Part shown: positions 46,466-55,610 of the stretch, piece by piece
How positions within the stretch are numbered: the first letter of the stretch is position 1
How the letters are laid out: the number at the start of each line of letters is the position of its first letter
NCBI RefSeq assembly: GCF_000981385.1
Contig: NZ_LATZ01000005.1
Span: forward strand, 62,001-126,000
From: Bacillus sp. SA1-12
GTDB lineage: Bacteria; Bacillota; Bacilli; Bacillales; Bacillaceae
DNA length: 64,000 bases
Reading direction: 5' to 3'
Translations under genes and position numbers: made by a program
The notes under the pieces: generated by a model
Told to the model about the DNA's origin: nothing
Seen by the model: the letters and a program-made list of their open reading frames with translations, nothing else
The model's database searches: none

Positions 46466-47485
46466 ATGGCAAAAAAGATTACGATGCAGGATATCGCAGA
46501 TCGATTACAAATATCAAAAAATTCCGTGTCACAGGCTTTATCCGGAAAACCTGGGGTAAGCGAAGAAACAAGGAGAATGGTGGAAGCTGCGGCAGAAGAA
46601 CTGGGTTATGAATATTCCTCTGTGCGAAAACAAGCAAAACAAAGCGATGAGAAGAAAACAATCGCACTCATTGCTTCCGAATTTGCCTTTTCACTTAAAA
46701 ACTTTTTTGGTGAAATTTATCTAAGTGTTGAGAAGGAACTTTCAAAGCGGGGCTTTACCTTACAAATTCAGCCTATTAGCCAGCATGCCATAAACAACTT
46801 TCATTTACCGGTTTTTATTCAAAATCATTCGGTTGATGGCATCCTAATTTTATCCCACTTAAGTACAGACTATATAAATGAAATCATCTCAACAGGCATC
46901 CCTACAGTCTTAATTGACCATCATCATCCACATATTCAAGCAGATGCCATCCTGACAAATAATCGTTTTGGTGCTTATACAGCGGTTGAACACCTTATTC
47001 AGTTAGGCCATAAAGAAATTGGATATGTGGGAAATGCTTCCTTTTCACCGAGCTATTATGAGAGATTAGAAGGCTATCTTTTAGCCCTTCATCAATTTGG
47101 AATAGAGGTCAATCCAAGTTATATTCTTTCAAATGTCAAAGAAGAAGAGGACGAGATCTTCAGGTCTATCGATCGTTTACCCAAAAAGCCCACTGCCTGG
47201 TTTTGTGTAAATGATGGATTTGGCTTCCTTGTCAGCTCCTACCTGCAGCAGTCAGGTATCAAAATTCCTGAGCAAGTCTCTGTTTGCAATTTTGACAACG
47301 GACAACTTTCACAGCTCTCTGCTCCGAAAATCACAACAATGGATATTGATCTCAAGCTCTATGGAAAAAAAGCAGTTGACCGGCTAATTTGGCGAATTAG
47401 CAACAAAGAAGAAGTCTGTCAGGAAATTCTGTTGCCTACTACTTTAATTAAACGAGCATCAACTGGTCCCGCTCCTGCGAATTGA
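46466..47485 (+). CDS. LacI-family transcriptional repressor
   Basis: 339 aa from the ATG at 46466; the longer frame from 46388 has no ribosome site and would put residues ahead of the HTH. DNA-binding region MAKKITMQDIADRLQISKNSVSQALSGK with hinge at about 50-60, then a periplasmic-binding-type effector domain (IALIASEFAFSLKNFFGEIY, DGILILSHLSTDYINE, DAILTNNRFGAYTAVEHLIQLGH). Divergent from the sugar transporter operon and sharing its promoter gap, which holds two palindromes with the LacI-type central CG or its one-mismatch form. Local repressor released by the imported sugar or a derivative (inference). Confidence 0.92.
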   Translation: MAKKITMQDIADRLQISKNSVSQALSGKPGVSEETRRMVEAAAEELGYEYSSVRKQAKQSDEKKTIALIASEFAFSLKNFFGEIYLSVEKELSKRGFTLQIQPISQHAINNFHLPVFIQNHSVDGILILSHLSTDYINEIISTGIPTVLIDHHHPHIQADAILTNNRFGAYTAVEHLIQLGHKEIGYVGNASFSPSYYERLEGYLLALHQFGIEVNPSYILSNVKEEEDEIFRSIDRLPKKPTAWFCVNDGFGFLVSSYLQQSGIKIPEQVSVCNFDNGQLSQLSAPKITTMDIDLKLYGKKAVDRLIWRISNKEEVCQEILLPTTLIKRASTGPAPAN

Positions 47486-47688
47486 CATCCATAAAAAAAG
47501 AGAAGTGCTGCGAACACTCCAGCCTCTACCGTCAGGGTAGGGGTTGTCAAAGTTAATTTTTTTGAGAACCACCCTTTTGCTTGCGACGGCGCGGGGTGGT
47601 TTTCTCGTTTTCTTATACGTTTTTCCGAAAAAGTTTCACGTACAGCTCCCTTCAGAACTTCTCGTAGAAATTCAAGAAATGTATCCAT
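47419..47688 (-). CDS. Small hypothetical protein antisense to the 3' end of the lacI-type gene
   Basis: 89 aa. Supported by an excellent ribosome site, AAAGGAGGTAAT 5 nt before the ATG, and an N-terminus MDTFLEFLREVLKGAVRE that resembles small basic Bacillus proteins I have seen but cannot name. The basic stretch SEKRIRKREN then SQAKGWFSKK is plausible; the C-terminal third crosses a hairpin (47564-47606) and overlaps the lacI-type gene by 67 nt, so the true gene may be a frameshifted or shorter form. Confidence 0.4.
   Translation of the reverse strand: MDTFLEFLREVLKGAVRETFSEKRIRKRENHPAPSQAKGWFSKKLTLTTPTLTVEAGVFAALLFFYGCQFAGAGPVDARLIKVVGNRIS
47564..47606 (+). terminator. Terminator-like hairpin after the lacI-type gene
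   Basis: GAGAACCACCC pairs with GGGTGGTTTTCTC around a 19-nt loop; TTTTCTT follows after one G. A smaller CTACC/GGTAG hairpin lies at about 47526-47541. Confidence 0.5.
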
Positions 47689-47964
47689 TATTATTACCTC
47701 CTTTCCTTAGAAAAGAATGAAAAATAACAACCAACCACTACAAAATATTCAGCTAATTCTATTAACCTAACAGCCTTCGACAAATTTCGGTGCTCCCCCC
47801 AAAATTATGTAAACATTTATCCTCCTTTCTTCCTATACAAAATTACCTTTCCTTAAAAGTGAATTAATATTCATTTGCTATTGTTAAAATTGGAGCTTCC
47901 TAGTCTAGTAACTGAGATTCTATTTATCTTTTACTTATTTAACAGGAGAGGAGAAAGAGAAAAA

Positions 47965-50900
47965 ATGAGAAAGTGGTTAGTTGGTTTACTTGCCTTTATG
48001 CTAGCGGTTCCATTGAGCGTACAGGCTGAGGATGAGGCATCCTCTGTTGCACAGGCACGGTCAACATCATCAGACAAAACAGAACCGGTCACCTTTGTTG
48101 GACCGGCGGGAAAAACGATTGTTTCGAATGAAACAACGACACCGGTTGGCCCGGGGATTGAGCTTTCAAGTTTTGAGCGGTTTGATGCGCGCGGCTGGTT
48201 AAATGGGGAAATGATGACAATTGAATTGCAAAATGAAAACGTTTCGTTGGATTTGCTCCATCCTGGCTCGATCGCGTCAGCAGTGCCGCTGTCTGAGATG
48301 GCCAAGGATGCAGGCGCAATTGCCGGGGTGAATGGTGACTTTTTTGATATTAACAACACAAAGGCACCGCTTGGCGGAGCGATTCAAAAAGGACAACTGC
48401 TAAAAGGTCCAGAGGTATCACATACGTTAACCGCTGGAGTTGACAAAAGTGGAATTGGCCGGATTGCCAGTCTCCTCCTGGAAGGCACGGTTACTCTTCC
48501 AAATGGAAACCAAGCACTTGCAGCTTTAAATCAGTATGGTCTCCCTAAGGATGGGATTGGTTTATACACATCGGTATGGGGAACGAAACAAAGAACCGCA
48601 AGCGCAACATATGAAGTCGTGGTTCAAGATGGAAAGGTGCTTTCTGTATCGAATCAGCCTGGCAGCGGGACGATTTCGGAAAATAGCTTTGTATTAGTCG
48701 GCAGAGAAAAAGGTGCTGAGGCGTTAAAGGGCTTATCAGTTGGTGACAGCGTAAGTGTAGACTATGCCCCTAAGATGGATGGCAACAGCATTTTGAACTT
48801 TGCAGTCGGCGGGAATATCAAACTGATGGAAAATGGCGAGATTCCAGCAAACTTAGATGATACGACAGCTGCCCCTCGAACAGCGGTTGGCTTTTCTGAG
48901 GACGGTAAGAAGATGTTATTAGTCGTTGTGGATGGACGGCAAATTAATAGCCGCGGAATGACCTATAAAGAGCTGGCAGAGCTGATGAAGGAATACGGCG
49001 CCTATAATGTGCTGAATTTAGATGGCGGAGGCTCTACAACCATGGTGGCTCGTCAGCTGGGTTCTAAAATGGCGGAGGTTGTCAATCAACCATCTGACGG
49101 TTCTGAGCGTTCAGTGCCAAATGGAATTGGCATTTTTGCGAAACGAGGCAGCAGTAATCTGAAGGGCTTTAAGGTAGAAGCAGCTTCTAATTTAGAAAAC
49201 AGTGCCCGCGTCTTTCCAGGGTTATCAAGGACCTTCAATGGTGCTGGGTATAATGAAAATTACGCACTGGTTGCAACCGGCAACATCACTTGGCAGGCTT
49301 TGCCGGCTGATGTAGGTTCCTTTAAAACTAACAACATCTTTGTGGCAAAAAAATCAGGTTCTGCAGTCGTAGAAGCTCAAACAAAATCGATGAAAGGAAC
49401 AATGGACATTACTGTCCTAGGCGAGTTAGCCAAAATTAAGACAGATCCTGCCCGTCTAAGCTTAGAAATGGGGCAAAAACAGAACTTCTCCATTATCGGC
49501 TATGACAAAGACGGCTATACAGCACCGATTGAACCACGTGATGTTCAGCTTGACTATGATGAAACGGTGGTAGATATTACCGAAAACAATTATGGCAGCT
49601 TTACCGCTAATCCAAAGGCAGAAGGCGAATCAGCGCTAATTACTGTGACGGTTCAAGGGCATAAAACCTATCTTCCTATTACAATAGGCCTTTCTACAAA
49701 GCTGGCTGACGACTTTGATGATCCAGATGATTGGTCGTATACCACCTATCCTTCTCCTGTAAAAGCTTCATTGGAATCTGTTGCCGGCAGAACTGGACAA
49801 GGCCTGCAGCTGACATATGATTTCTCGACAACAACAGCAACGCGGGCTGCGTATATCCAAGCAGATCCAATGCTTGAGCTGTCTGGCGATGTGCAAAAAA
49901 TCGGTTTATGGGTATATGGCGATGGAAAAGGAGCATGGCTGCACGCTGTGATCCGAGATGCGGCTAACACAAGCTATACGTTATCATTGGCAAGCCAGAT
50001 CAACTGGACAGGATGGAAATACGTGGAGGCCTCTGTTCCAGCGGGAATACGCTATCCAGCTAAGCTGTGGCGGATTTATCCGGTTGAAACGGACAGAAAT
50101 AAGCAATATACAGGAAAAATCATTATTGATGATTTAACGGTAAAAGTACCACCAACTCTTGAGGTACCCGAAAAATCAGAATCTCCAGATCCATTGATCA
50201 TTCAAAACGGAGAAATAAATAAAAATCATTGGACATTTGCTGTATTAGCAGACAGCCAGTTTGCAGCAGCATCGCCGAATAGCCAACAGGTACAAATGGC
50301 ACGCGAATCGCTTAGCCAAATTGTCAAAGCAAATCCTGACTTCCTCGTGATCAATGGAGACCTCGTTGACACAGCTTGGAAGGAAGATTTTGAGCTAGCT
50401 AAAAAGATTTTAGCGGAAGAGGTTGGCGACAAGCTGCCAATCTATTATATTCCGGGCAACCATGAGATCATGGGCTCAGGCTCGCTGGACAATTTCATCA
50501 ATGTGTTTGAAGAAAATCGCTTTACTTTTGACCATAAAGGAACACGATTTATTATGCTCGACACATCGACAGGAAGCTTGCGCACAAGTGATTTTGATCA
50601 ATTAATCGAGTTAAAAAAATCTCTTGATGAAGCAGCTAAAGACCCAAATATCAATAATGTCGTCGTGGTCGGCCACCATCCGACACGTGACCCGCTTCCA
50701 ACGAAAAACAGCCAGCTCAGTGACCAAAAAGAGGCAGATTTACTTGAACAATGGCTCACGGCCTTCCGTAAAACATCGGATGGAAAAGGTGCTGTTTATC
50801 TTAGCGGACACGCCCACACTGTCAACGTTGAACGCGTCGAAGGTGTACCATATATGGTCGTCGGGCCTGCAGGAAAAACGCCATACGGCCCTGCTGATGA

Positions 50901-51348
50901 TGGCGGCTTTTACTCCTGGACCATGTTTGGGGTAGACCCTACAGCTGGAAAAGAAACATCCTTTGGTCCTGAAAATGCCACAGCCCGTAGCGCAGCAGCT
51001 AACCACAGCTGGATTGAGGCTGAGGTGAGACCGTTGCTGGAGGATATTACGATAGAAGCGCCAGAAACCGTAAATACAGGAGAAACAGTATACATCACGT
51101 CCTCTGGGCATCAGGCTGGAAACCTGACCATTCCGCTACGTTATCCTGCGACAGTAAAGTGGAGCGGCAATGAGAATGTGTTTGTTGGTTCTGATCAAAA
51201 GCAGCTCGAACAGGCGGAGGCTTCTGGGAAGTTTGTTGCTCTGTTTGATCCAATTACAGGAGAGCTGAAAGCGATTGGTCAGGGGAGTATTACGTTGAAG
51301 GTTGAAGCTAATGGGACTGCGGCTGAGAAAACCATCACAATCCAATAA
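47965..51348 (+). CDS. Secreted phosphodiester glycosidase (NAGPA) fused to calcineurin-like metallophosphoesterase, copy 1 (YvnB-like)
   Basis: 1127 aa from the ATG at 47965 (AGGAGAGGAG upstream). Signal peptide to about residue 22. NAGPA/DUF2233 domain at about 80-350 with GVNGDFFDINN and LNLDGGGSTTM, the fold that releases sugars from sugar-1-phosphodiesters. Then Ig-like modules (about 360-590), a jelly-roll CBM-like module (about 600-730), and a metallophosphoesterase (about 750-960) with LADSQF, VINGDLVD, PGNHEIM, VGHHPTRDP and SGHAHTVN; the first motif has Gln where DxH is usual. A final Big-type domain ends at VEANGTAAEKTITI. Convergent with a full-length paralogue. Confidence 0.88.
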   Translation: MRKWLVGLLAFMLAVPLSVQAEDEASSVAQARSTSSDKTEPVTFVGPAGKTIVSNETTTPVGPGIELSSFERFDARGWLNGEMMTIELQNENVSLDLLHPGSIASAVPLSEMAKDAGAIAGVNGDFFDINNTKAPLGGAIQKGQLLKGPEVSHTLTAGVDKSGIGRIASLLLEGTVTLPNGNQALAALNQYGLPKDGIGLYTSVWGTKQRTASATYEVVVQDGKVLSVSNQPGSGTISENSFVLVGREKGAEALKGLSVGDSVSVDYAPKMDGNSILNFAVGGNIKLMENGEIPANLDDTTAAPRTAVGFSEDGKKMLLVVVDGRQINSRGMTYKELAELMKEYGAYNVLNLDGGGSTTMVARQLGSKMAEVVNQPSDGSERSVPNGIGIFAKRGSSNLKGFKVEAASNLENSARVFPGLSRTFNGAGYNENYALVATGNITWQALPADVGSFKTNNIFVAKKSGSAVVEAQTKSMKGTMDITVLGELAKIKTDPARLSLEMGQKQNFSIIGYDKDGYTAPIEPRDVQLDYDETVVDITENNYGSFTANPKAEGESALITVTVQGHKTYLPITIGLSTKLADDFDDPDDWSYTTYPSPVKASLESVAGRTGQGLQLTYDFSTTTATRAAYIQADPMLELSGDVQKIGLWVYGDGKGAWLHAVIRDAANTSYTLSLASQINWTGWKYVEASVPAGIRYPAKLWRIYPVETDRNKQYTGKIIIDDLTVKVPPTLEVPEKSESPDPLIIQNGEINKNHWTFAVLADSQFAAASPNSQQVQMARESLSQIVKANPDFLVINGDLVDTAWKEDFELAKKILAEEVGDKLPIYYIPGNHEIMGSGSLDNFINVFEENRFTFDHKGTRFIMLDTSTGSLRTSDFDQLIELKKSLDEAAKDPNINNVVVVGHHPTRDPLPTKNSQLSDQKEADLLEQWLTAFRKTSDGKGAVYLSGHAHTVNVERVEGVPYMVVGPAGKTPYGPADDGGFYSWTMFGVDPTAGKETSFGPENATARSAAANHSWIEAEVRPLLEDITIEAPETVNTGETVYITSSGHQAGNLTIPLRYPATVKWSGNENVFVGSDQKQLEQAEASGKFVALFDPITGELKAIGQGSITLKVEANGTAAEKTITIQ

Positions 51349-51352
51349 AGGA

Positions 51353-51386
51353 AAAGAACACGCTTGGAAAACCAGGCGTGTTCTTT
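51353..51386 (+). terminator. Terminator after phosphodiester glycosidase copy 1
   Basis: Perfect 11-bp stem AAAGAACACGC/GCGTGTTCTTT, T-rich on the right. The rest of the gap 51349-51651 holds, on the minus strand at 51610-51518, an open stretch ending SFLVENGKPVAVRI that looks like a decayed gene tail (unidentified), and nothing else. Confidence 0.8.
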
Positions 51387-51651
51387 ATTTTCTTAGGAGG
51401 ATTTTTACCCTCTCTGCTTTCTTTTATTAGATTGCTTTGAGTGCCTTTCAATCATAGGCACCTGCTAATAGATAAGATAAAATCCACTTTAGATAGTGTG
51501 TGCCAAGAGATCCTTAAATGCGAACAGCAACTGGCTTTCCATTCTCAACTAAAAACGATGCAGGAATTGTGTTGCCCACTTCCGTCACTCCCAGTTCTCG
51601 TATGGTTATAGAAACATATCAATCAATGAAGATCTCATCAAAAGTCGTACA

Positions 51652-54600
51652 TTATGAAATCGTAATGGTTTTCTCCGCTTTCACACCATTTGACTCCACA
51701 ACTAAAGTAATTTCTCCCTTTTGAATTCCAGTAAGTGTTCCTGTTGCCAAATCAAATACAGCATGATACTTGTTCGATTCTTTCGCTTTTGCTAACGCCT
51801 CTCCTGTTCCGATAAAGACATGTTCACTTCCGCTCCAATTGACGCTTGCAGGATATTGCAGCGGGAAGTTTAAGTTTCCTGCTTGGTGCCCTATTCCTTT
51901 TACTTCAATGGTTTGACCGATTGAAACGGATGACTGCGCATCAATCGTCACGCCTTCAAGAAGAGGATTGACTTTTGCCCGTATCCATTCGGTATCATGA
52001 ATTGGACTCTGTTCACTCGATTTTTCCGGGCCATTTGCTTTTGACGGAATTGCTGTTGGATCGATGCCGAACATTGTCCAAGCGTAGAAGCCGCCATCAT
52101 CAGCAGATCCATATGGCGCCTTTCCAGCAGGACCAACAACCATGTAAGGAACACCATCTACTCGATCAACATTGACAGTATGGGCATGTCCAGATAGATA
52201 AATGACGCCTTTTCCGCCAGATTCTTCGCGGAATTCTGTCAACCATGTTTCGATTAATTCTGCTTCTTTGCGATCACTTAACTGACTGTTTTGTATTGAT
52301 AGCGGATCTCTTGTTGGATGGTGACCGAAGATAACGACATTTTTGATTGCAGGATCATTGGCTGCTTTTTCTAATGTTTTTTTCAATTCGACTAATTGAT
52401 CAAAATCTGAGGTACGAAAGCTTCCTGTTGAAGAATCGAGAAGTGCAAATTGCGTCCCTTTATGGGTAAAGAAGTACTTGTTTTCCTTAAAGGTATTCAT
52501 AAAATTGTCTAAGTTTCCTGTGCCCATGATTTCATGGTTGCCAGGTACATAATAGATTGGGAACTTGCCGCCAACTTCCTCTTCCAGTATTTGTTTTGCC
52601 AGTTCAAAATCGGCTGGGTAGGCTGTATCAACTAAATCGCCGCCAACAAGTAAAAATTCAGGATCATTTTTGACGATCTCCCTTAAGCTTTCTCGTGCAA
52701 GCTTCACTTGCTGGCTGTTTGGTGAGCTTGCGACAAACTGGCTGTCAGACATGACGGCAAACTTCCAGCGATCGCTTCCGATGTCCTCATTTTGCATGAC
52801 AAGCGGATCTGCTTTTTCAGGTACAACAGGAACTTCAACGGTTGGGCTGACTTTTACAGTCAAATCATCGTAAACGAGTTCATCTGTGTACTGCTTTGCT
52901 TTATTTGTCTCAATGGCACCAATCGTTCGTAATTCAAGAGGATATGTAACACCTTGTGGTACAGGGATCTCAACCTTTTTCCATCCCATCCAGGTTACAT
53001 AAGGACCATATAAGTAATGAGTGCTTCCATCTGCACCACGTACGGTAAATGACATCCATTCCCCTTTGCCATTTCCCTTAACCCATACACCGATTGATTG
53101 CGGCTGTCCCGGCAGGATGATCGGTTGAACAGGATGGATATTGGCCGTTCGGGTTCCTGTTGACTGCGTAAAGTCAAATGTTACTTTGATTCCGTTGTTT
53201 GTTCTTCCAGCTGCCGTCTCAATCGTTCCAGAACCGCGAGCAGAGGAAAAACGCCATTCAGACAAGGCTTCCATTTCAGAAACCGTCTCTGTTTTTAATC
53301 CAACTGTGACAGGAAGATAGGCTTTTTTATCGTTAACGGTTACTGTGATCAAGGTTGATCCTTCATCTGTCTTTGCCATGACCGTAAACGTACCGTCTGC
53401 ATTCTTTTGTACATCAATAACGGAAGAATCAAAGTCTAAGCTTACATCCTGAGGCTCTATTGGTGCCGTGTAGCCATTTTTGTCATATCCATTAACATGA
53501 AAGATATCTGTTGCTCCTGCTGCTAACCCAAGTTTGGGCACATTTGGTTTGATTTGTTCGAGCCCAGCTAAAACGGTAATTGGAGCGGTTCCTTTTTTAT
53601 TTTCCACCTGTCCCTCGATCTTTGCTGTTCCAGGTTTTTCAGCTCGAAACACTCCATCTTTTTCAAACCTTCCTACATCCCCAGGGAGTGTCCCCCAGCT
53701 TATGTCTCCAACCTGAACGTGATCATAGGCATTGTCGTACCCCGCAGCCGTATAGTTTCTTGTTAATCCAGGGAATACACGATCAGAATGCTCTAGTTTT
53801 GACTGAGTTGTTACGTTAAAACCTGAAAGAATGCCGTTTCCTTTTTCAGTAAAGATGCCAATTCCATTTGGAACCGCACGTTCTGTCCCATCTGATGGAT
53901 TATTTTTTATGTTCGCTTGATTTCCGCCAGCTGCACGCGCAACCATTGTCGATGATCCGCCGCCATCTAGATTAAGAGAATGAAAGGACCCGAATTCTTT
54001 CATGAGTTCTCCCATTTCGAAAAGTGTCATGCCGCGGCTGCTCGCTTGTCTGCCATCGACAACAACTAAATACATTTCTTTCCCATCAGCAGAAAAACCA
54101 ACAGCTGTCCGAGGTGCTGTAACAGAATCATCAACCGGCTGTACCTTTCCCTCTTTTACAAGAACAGGATTTCCCCCGATGGCAAATTGAAATGGTTGTC
54201 CGTTTTGAACTTTAGGAGAATACTTGATGGTAACCTCATCTCCTACTTTCAACTGCTGCAAGATGGTGGCACCTGCTTCACGTCCGATCAGGATAAATGC
54301 GTTTTCAGAGATCGCGTGATTTGAAATGCTTGATCCCATTTCTACCACTTTCCCATTCTCTACTTTGACTTCCTGCACAGTTCCACTTCCATTCGCAACA
54401 CCGCTTCTTGAAGCTGCTCCCCAAAGCGATGTATAAACCCCAATACCATTAGCAGGGATCGTGCTTTGATTTAAGGAAGAAAGTGAATGATTACGATTAT
54501 GAAAGGTTACGCTTCCTTCTAATAGAATTGCTGCAAGCTGCCCAATGCCTTCTGCCGTAATACCCGCCGCCTGCTCTCTTCCAGGCTGGGCACCCTTCAC

Positions 54601-55068
54601 AAGCTTTCCGCTTTCAATTTCGGCGCCTAGAGGAGCATTGGTGTTATTAATATCGAAAAAATCACCATTAACTCCAGCAATCGCACCTTTACGATTGGCT
54701 GATTTAGATATTCCTTCTGCCTTTGACACTACTCCTGGATGCAAGAGGTCGGCTGAGACAGATGGATTGCTTAAATCGACCTTCAACATTTCTCCGTTAA
54801 TCCAGCCCCGGGCATCAAATCGTTCAAAGGTTGAAAACTCAACACCGGCACCGATCTGTTCGGTATGCCCTTTCGTAACAAGGGTCCTGCCCCTCTCACC
54901 TTCTAGAACTGTCTGAGGCTCATCCTTTTTCGAGGATTGAGCCGGACGCTCATCAAGGATTGAGGATGGGGCAAGTTTTGTCTGTGCTGATTCTGCTAAA
55001 GCAGGTGTCACAGAGCCAAATGCTAAAAATAAACTAAAAGACCAAATCAATAAACTTCTGAAATTCAT
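51652..55068 (-). CDS. Secreted phosphodiester glycosidase (NAGPA) fused to metallophosphoesterase, copy 2 (YvnB-like)
   Basis: 1138 aa paralogue of the gene at 47965, same domain order throughout: signal peptide (about 1-25, SLFLAFGSVTPALAES), NAGPA domain with GVNGDFFDINN and LNLDGGGSSTM, Ig-like and jelly-roll modules, metallophosphoesterase with MSDSQF, VGGDLVD, PGNHEIM, FGHHPTRDP and SGHAHTVN, and a terminal Big-type domain. Identity is highest in the two catalytic domains by eye. It also has Gln in place of His in the first phosphoesterase motif, so that change is fixed in both copies. ATG preceded by GGAGG. Likely acts on wall or exopolymer phosphodiester-linked sugars to release sugar and phosphate (inference). 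Confidence 0.88.
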   Translation of the reverse strand: MNFRSLLIWSFSLFLAFGSVTPALAESAQTKLAPSSILDERPAQSSKKDEPQTVLEGERGRTLVTKGHTEQIGAGVEFSTFERFDARGWINGEMLKVDLSNPSVSADLLHPGVVSKAEGISKSANRKGAIAGVNGDFFDINNTNAPLGAEIESGKLVKGAQPGREQAAGITAEGIGQLAAILLEGSVTFHNRNHSLSSLNQSTIPANGIGVYTSLWGAASRSGVANGSGTVQEVKVENGKVVEMGSSISNHAISENAFILIGREAGATILQQLKVGDEVTIKYSPKVQNGQPFQFAIGGNPVLVKEGKVQPVDDSVTAPRTAVGFSADGKEMYLVVVDGRQASSRGMTLFEMGELMKEFGSFHSLNLDGGGSSTMVARAAGGNQANIKNNPSDGTERAVPNGIGIFTEKGNGILSGFNVTTQSKLEHSDRVFPGLTRNYTAAGYDNAYDHVQVGDISWGTLPGDVGRFEKDGVFRAEKPGTAKIEGQVENKKGTAPITVLAGLEQIKPNVPKLGLAAGATDIFHVNGYDKNGYTAPIEPQDVSLDFDSSVIDVQKNADGTFTVMAKTDEGSTLITVTVNDKKAYLPVTVGLKTETVSEMEALSEWRFSSARGSGTIETAAGRTNNGIKVTFDFTQSTGTRTANIHPVQPIILPGQPQSIGVWVKGNGKGEWMSFTVRGADGSTHYLYGPYVTWMGWKKVEIPVPQGVTYPLELRTIGAIETNKAKQYTDELVYDDLTVKVSPTVEVPVVPEKADPLVMQNEDIGSDRWKFAVMSDSQFVASSPNSQQVKLARESLREIVKNDPEFLLVGGDLVDTAYPADFELAKQILEEEVGGKFPIYYVPGNHEIMGTGNLDNFMNTFKENKYFFTHKGTQFALLDSSTGSFRTSDFDQLVELKKTLEKAANDPAIKNVVIFGHHPTRDPLSIQNSQLSDRKEAELIETWLTEFREESGGKGVIYLSGHAHTVNVDRVDGVPYMVVGPAGKAPYGSADDGGFYAWTMFGIDPTAIPSKANGPEKSSEQSPIHDTEWIRAKVNPLLEGVTIDAQSSVSIGQTIEVKGIGHQAGNLNFPLQYPASVNWSGSEHVFIGTGEALAKAKESNKYHAVFDLATGTLTGIQKGEITLVVESNGVKAEKTITIS

Positions 55069-55225
55069 TTACAACACTCCTCCTTTTATACTAAAAATGA
55101 TTGTTCACTATTAAACTAGCAGTCATTTTTTAAGGGATTGTGTAATTTCATTGCTGTTTTTGTAAATAAATAGTAAAACAAACAAAATAAGGAATTAGAC
55201 CTATTACGCTATGTAAGGAGAAAAG

Positions 55226-55341
55226 ACATTTTAAACGTTTCTATCCCTATTAAAATAGGCTTTTTAACATAATAGTGCTATTGGACTTAAGTAACTTAAA
55301 AAAACGAAAAAAGATATAAAATGAGTCTTAAATCATCTCTG
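55226..55341 (+). repeat. Diverged direct repeat: remnant of gntR promoter and start (copy 1)
   Basis: About 115 bp match 58351-58501. Both run ATTTTAARCGTTTCYATCC, then a TTAATAGT/CTATTG segment, GACTTAAG, AAAACGAAAA, then ATGAGTCTTAA followed by ATCATCTCT. This copy lacks about 30 nt of the promoter region and loses similarity after about seven codons from its ATG at 55321, so it is a truncated gene start. It lies next to 52-nt repeat locus C. The two copies bracket the hydroxyacid dehydrogenase and Nramp-type genes. Confidence 0.75.
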
Positions 55342-55383
55342 ACCTTTTCTCATTCAGACTGCCACCGTTCGGCCCTTCTTGCT

Positions 55384-55530
55384 ATCGGACTTTTCCATGA
55401 TCATTGAAGAGAGGTTTGGCCTTGAGAGCCTTTCTATCGGACTTTTCTGTGATCAACGAAGAAAGTCTTGGCCTTGAGAGCCTTTCTATCGGACTCTTCC
55501 ATCTTCTATGAAGAGGAGTTTGGCCTTGAA
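55384..55530. repeat. 52-nt degenerate tandem repeat, locus C (about three units)
   Basis: Unit starts at 55384, 55436 and 55488, exactly 52 nt apart: ATCGGACTTTTCCATGATCA, TTGAAGAGAGGTTTGGCCTT, GAGAGCCTTTCT. Reverse complement of locus D (33586). The rest of the gap 55069-55610 holds the gntR remnant and the terminator at 55571. Confidence 0.85.
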
Positions 55531-55570
55531 TCTATAAGGCAAAATGAAATAAATCAGATAAAAATCAAAA

Positions 55571-55591
55571 AAGAGGCTGACAGCCTCTTTT
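55571..55591. terminator. Terminator after the 2-hydroxyacid dehydrogenase gene
   Basis: Stem AAAGAGGCT/AGCCTCTTT with a 3-nt loop, T-rich on the minus strand exit. Confidence 0.8.
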
Positions 55592-55610
55592 ATCGCTAAA
55601 CAGAACGTAT

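Noticed and set aside
50740..51111. 123-codon ORF antisense to phosphodiester glycosidase copy 1, and similar ones in copy 2
   Set aside because: Lie inside conserved catalytic domains on the other strand, no ribosome site, no domain pattern.
55321..55380. Independent small gene starting at ATG 55321
   Set aside because: It is the truncated copy of the gntR start and loses similarity after about seven codons.
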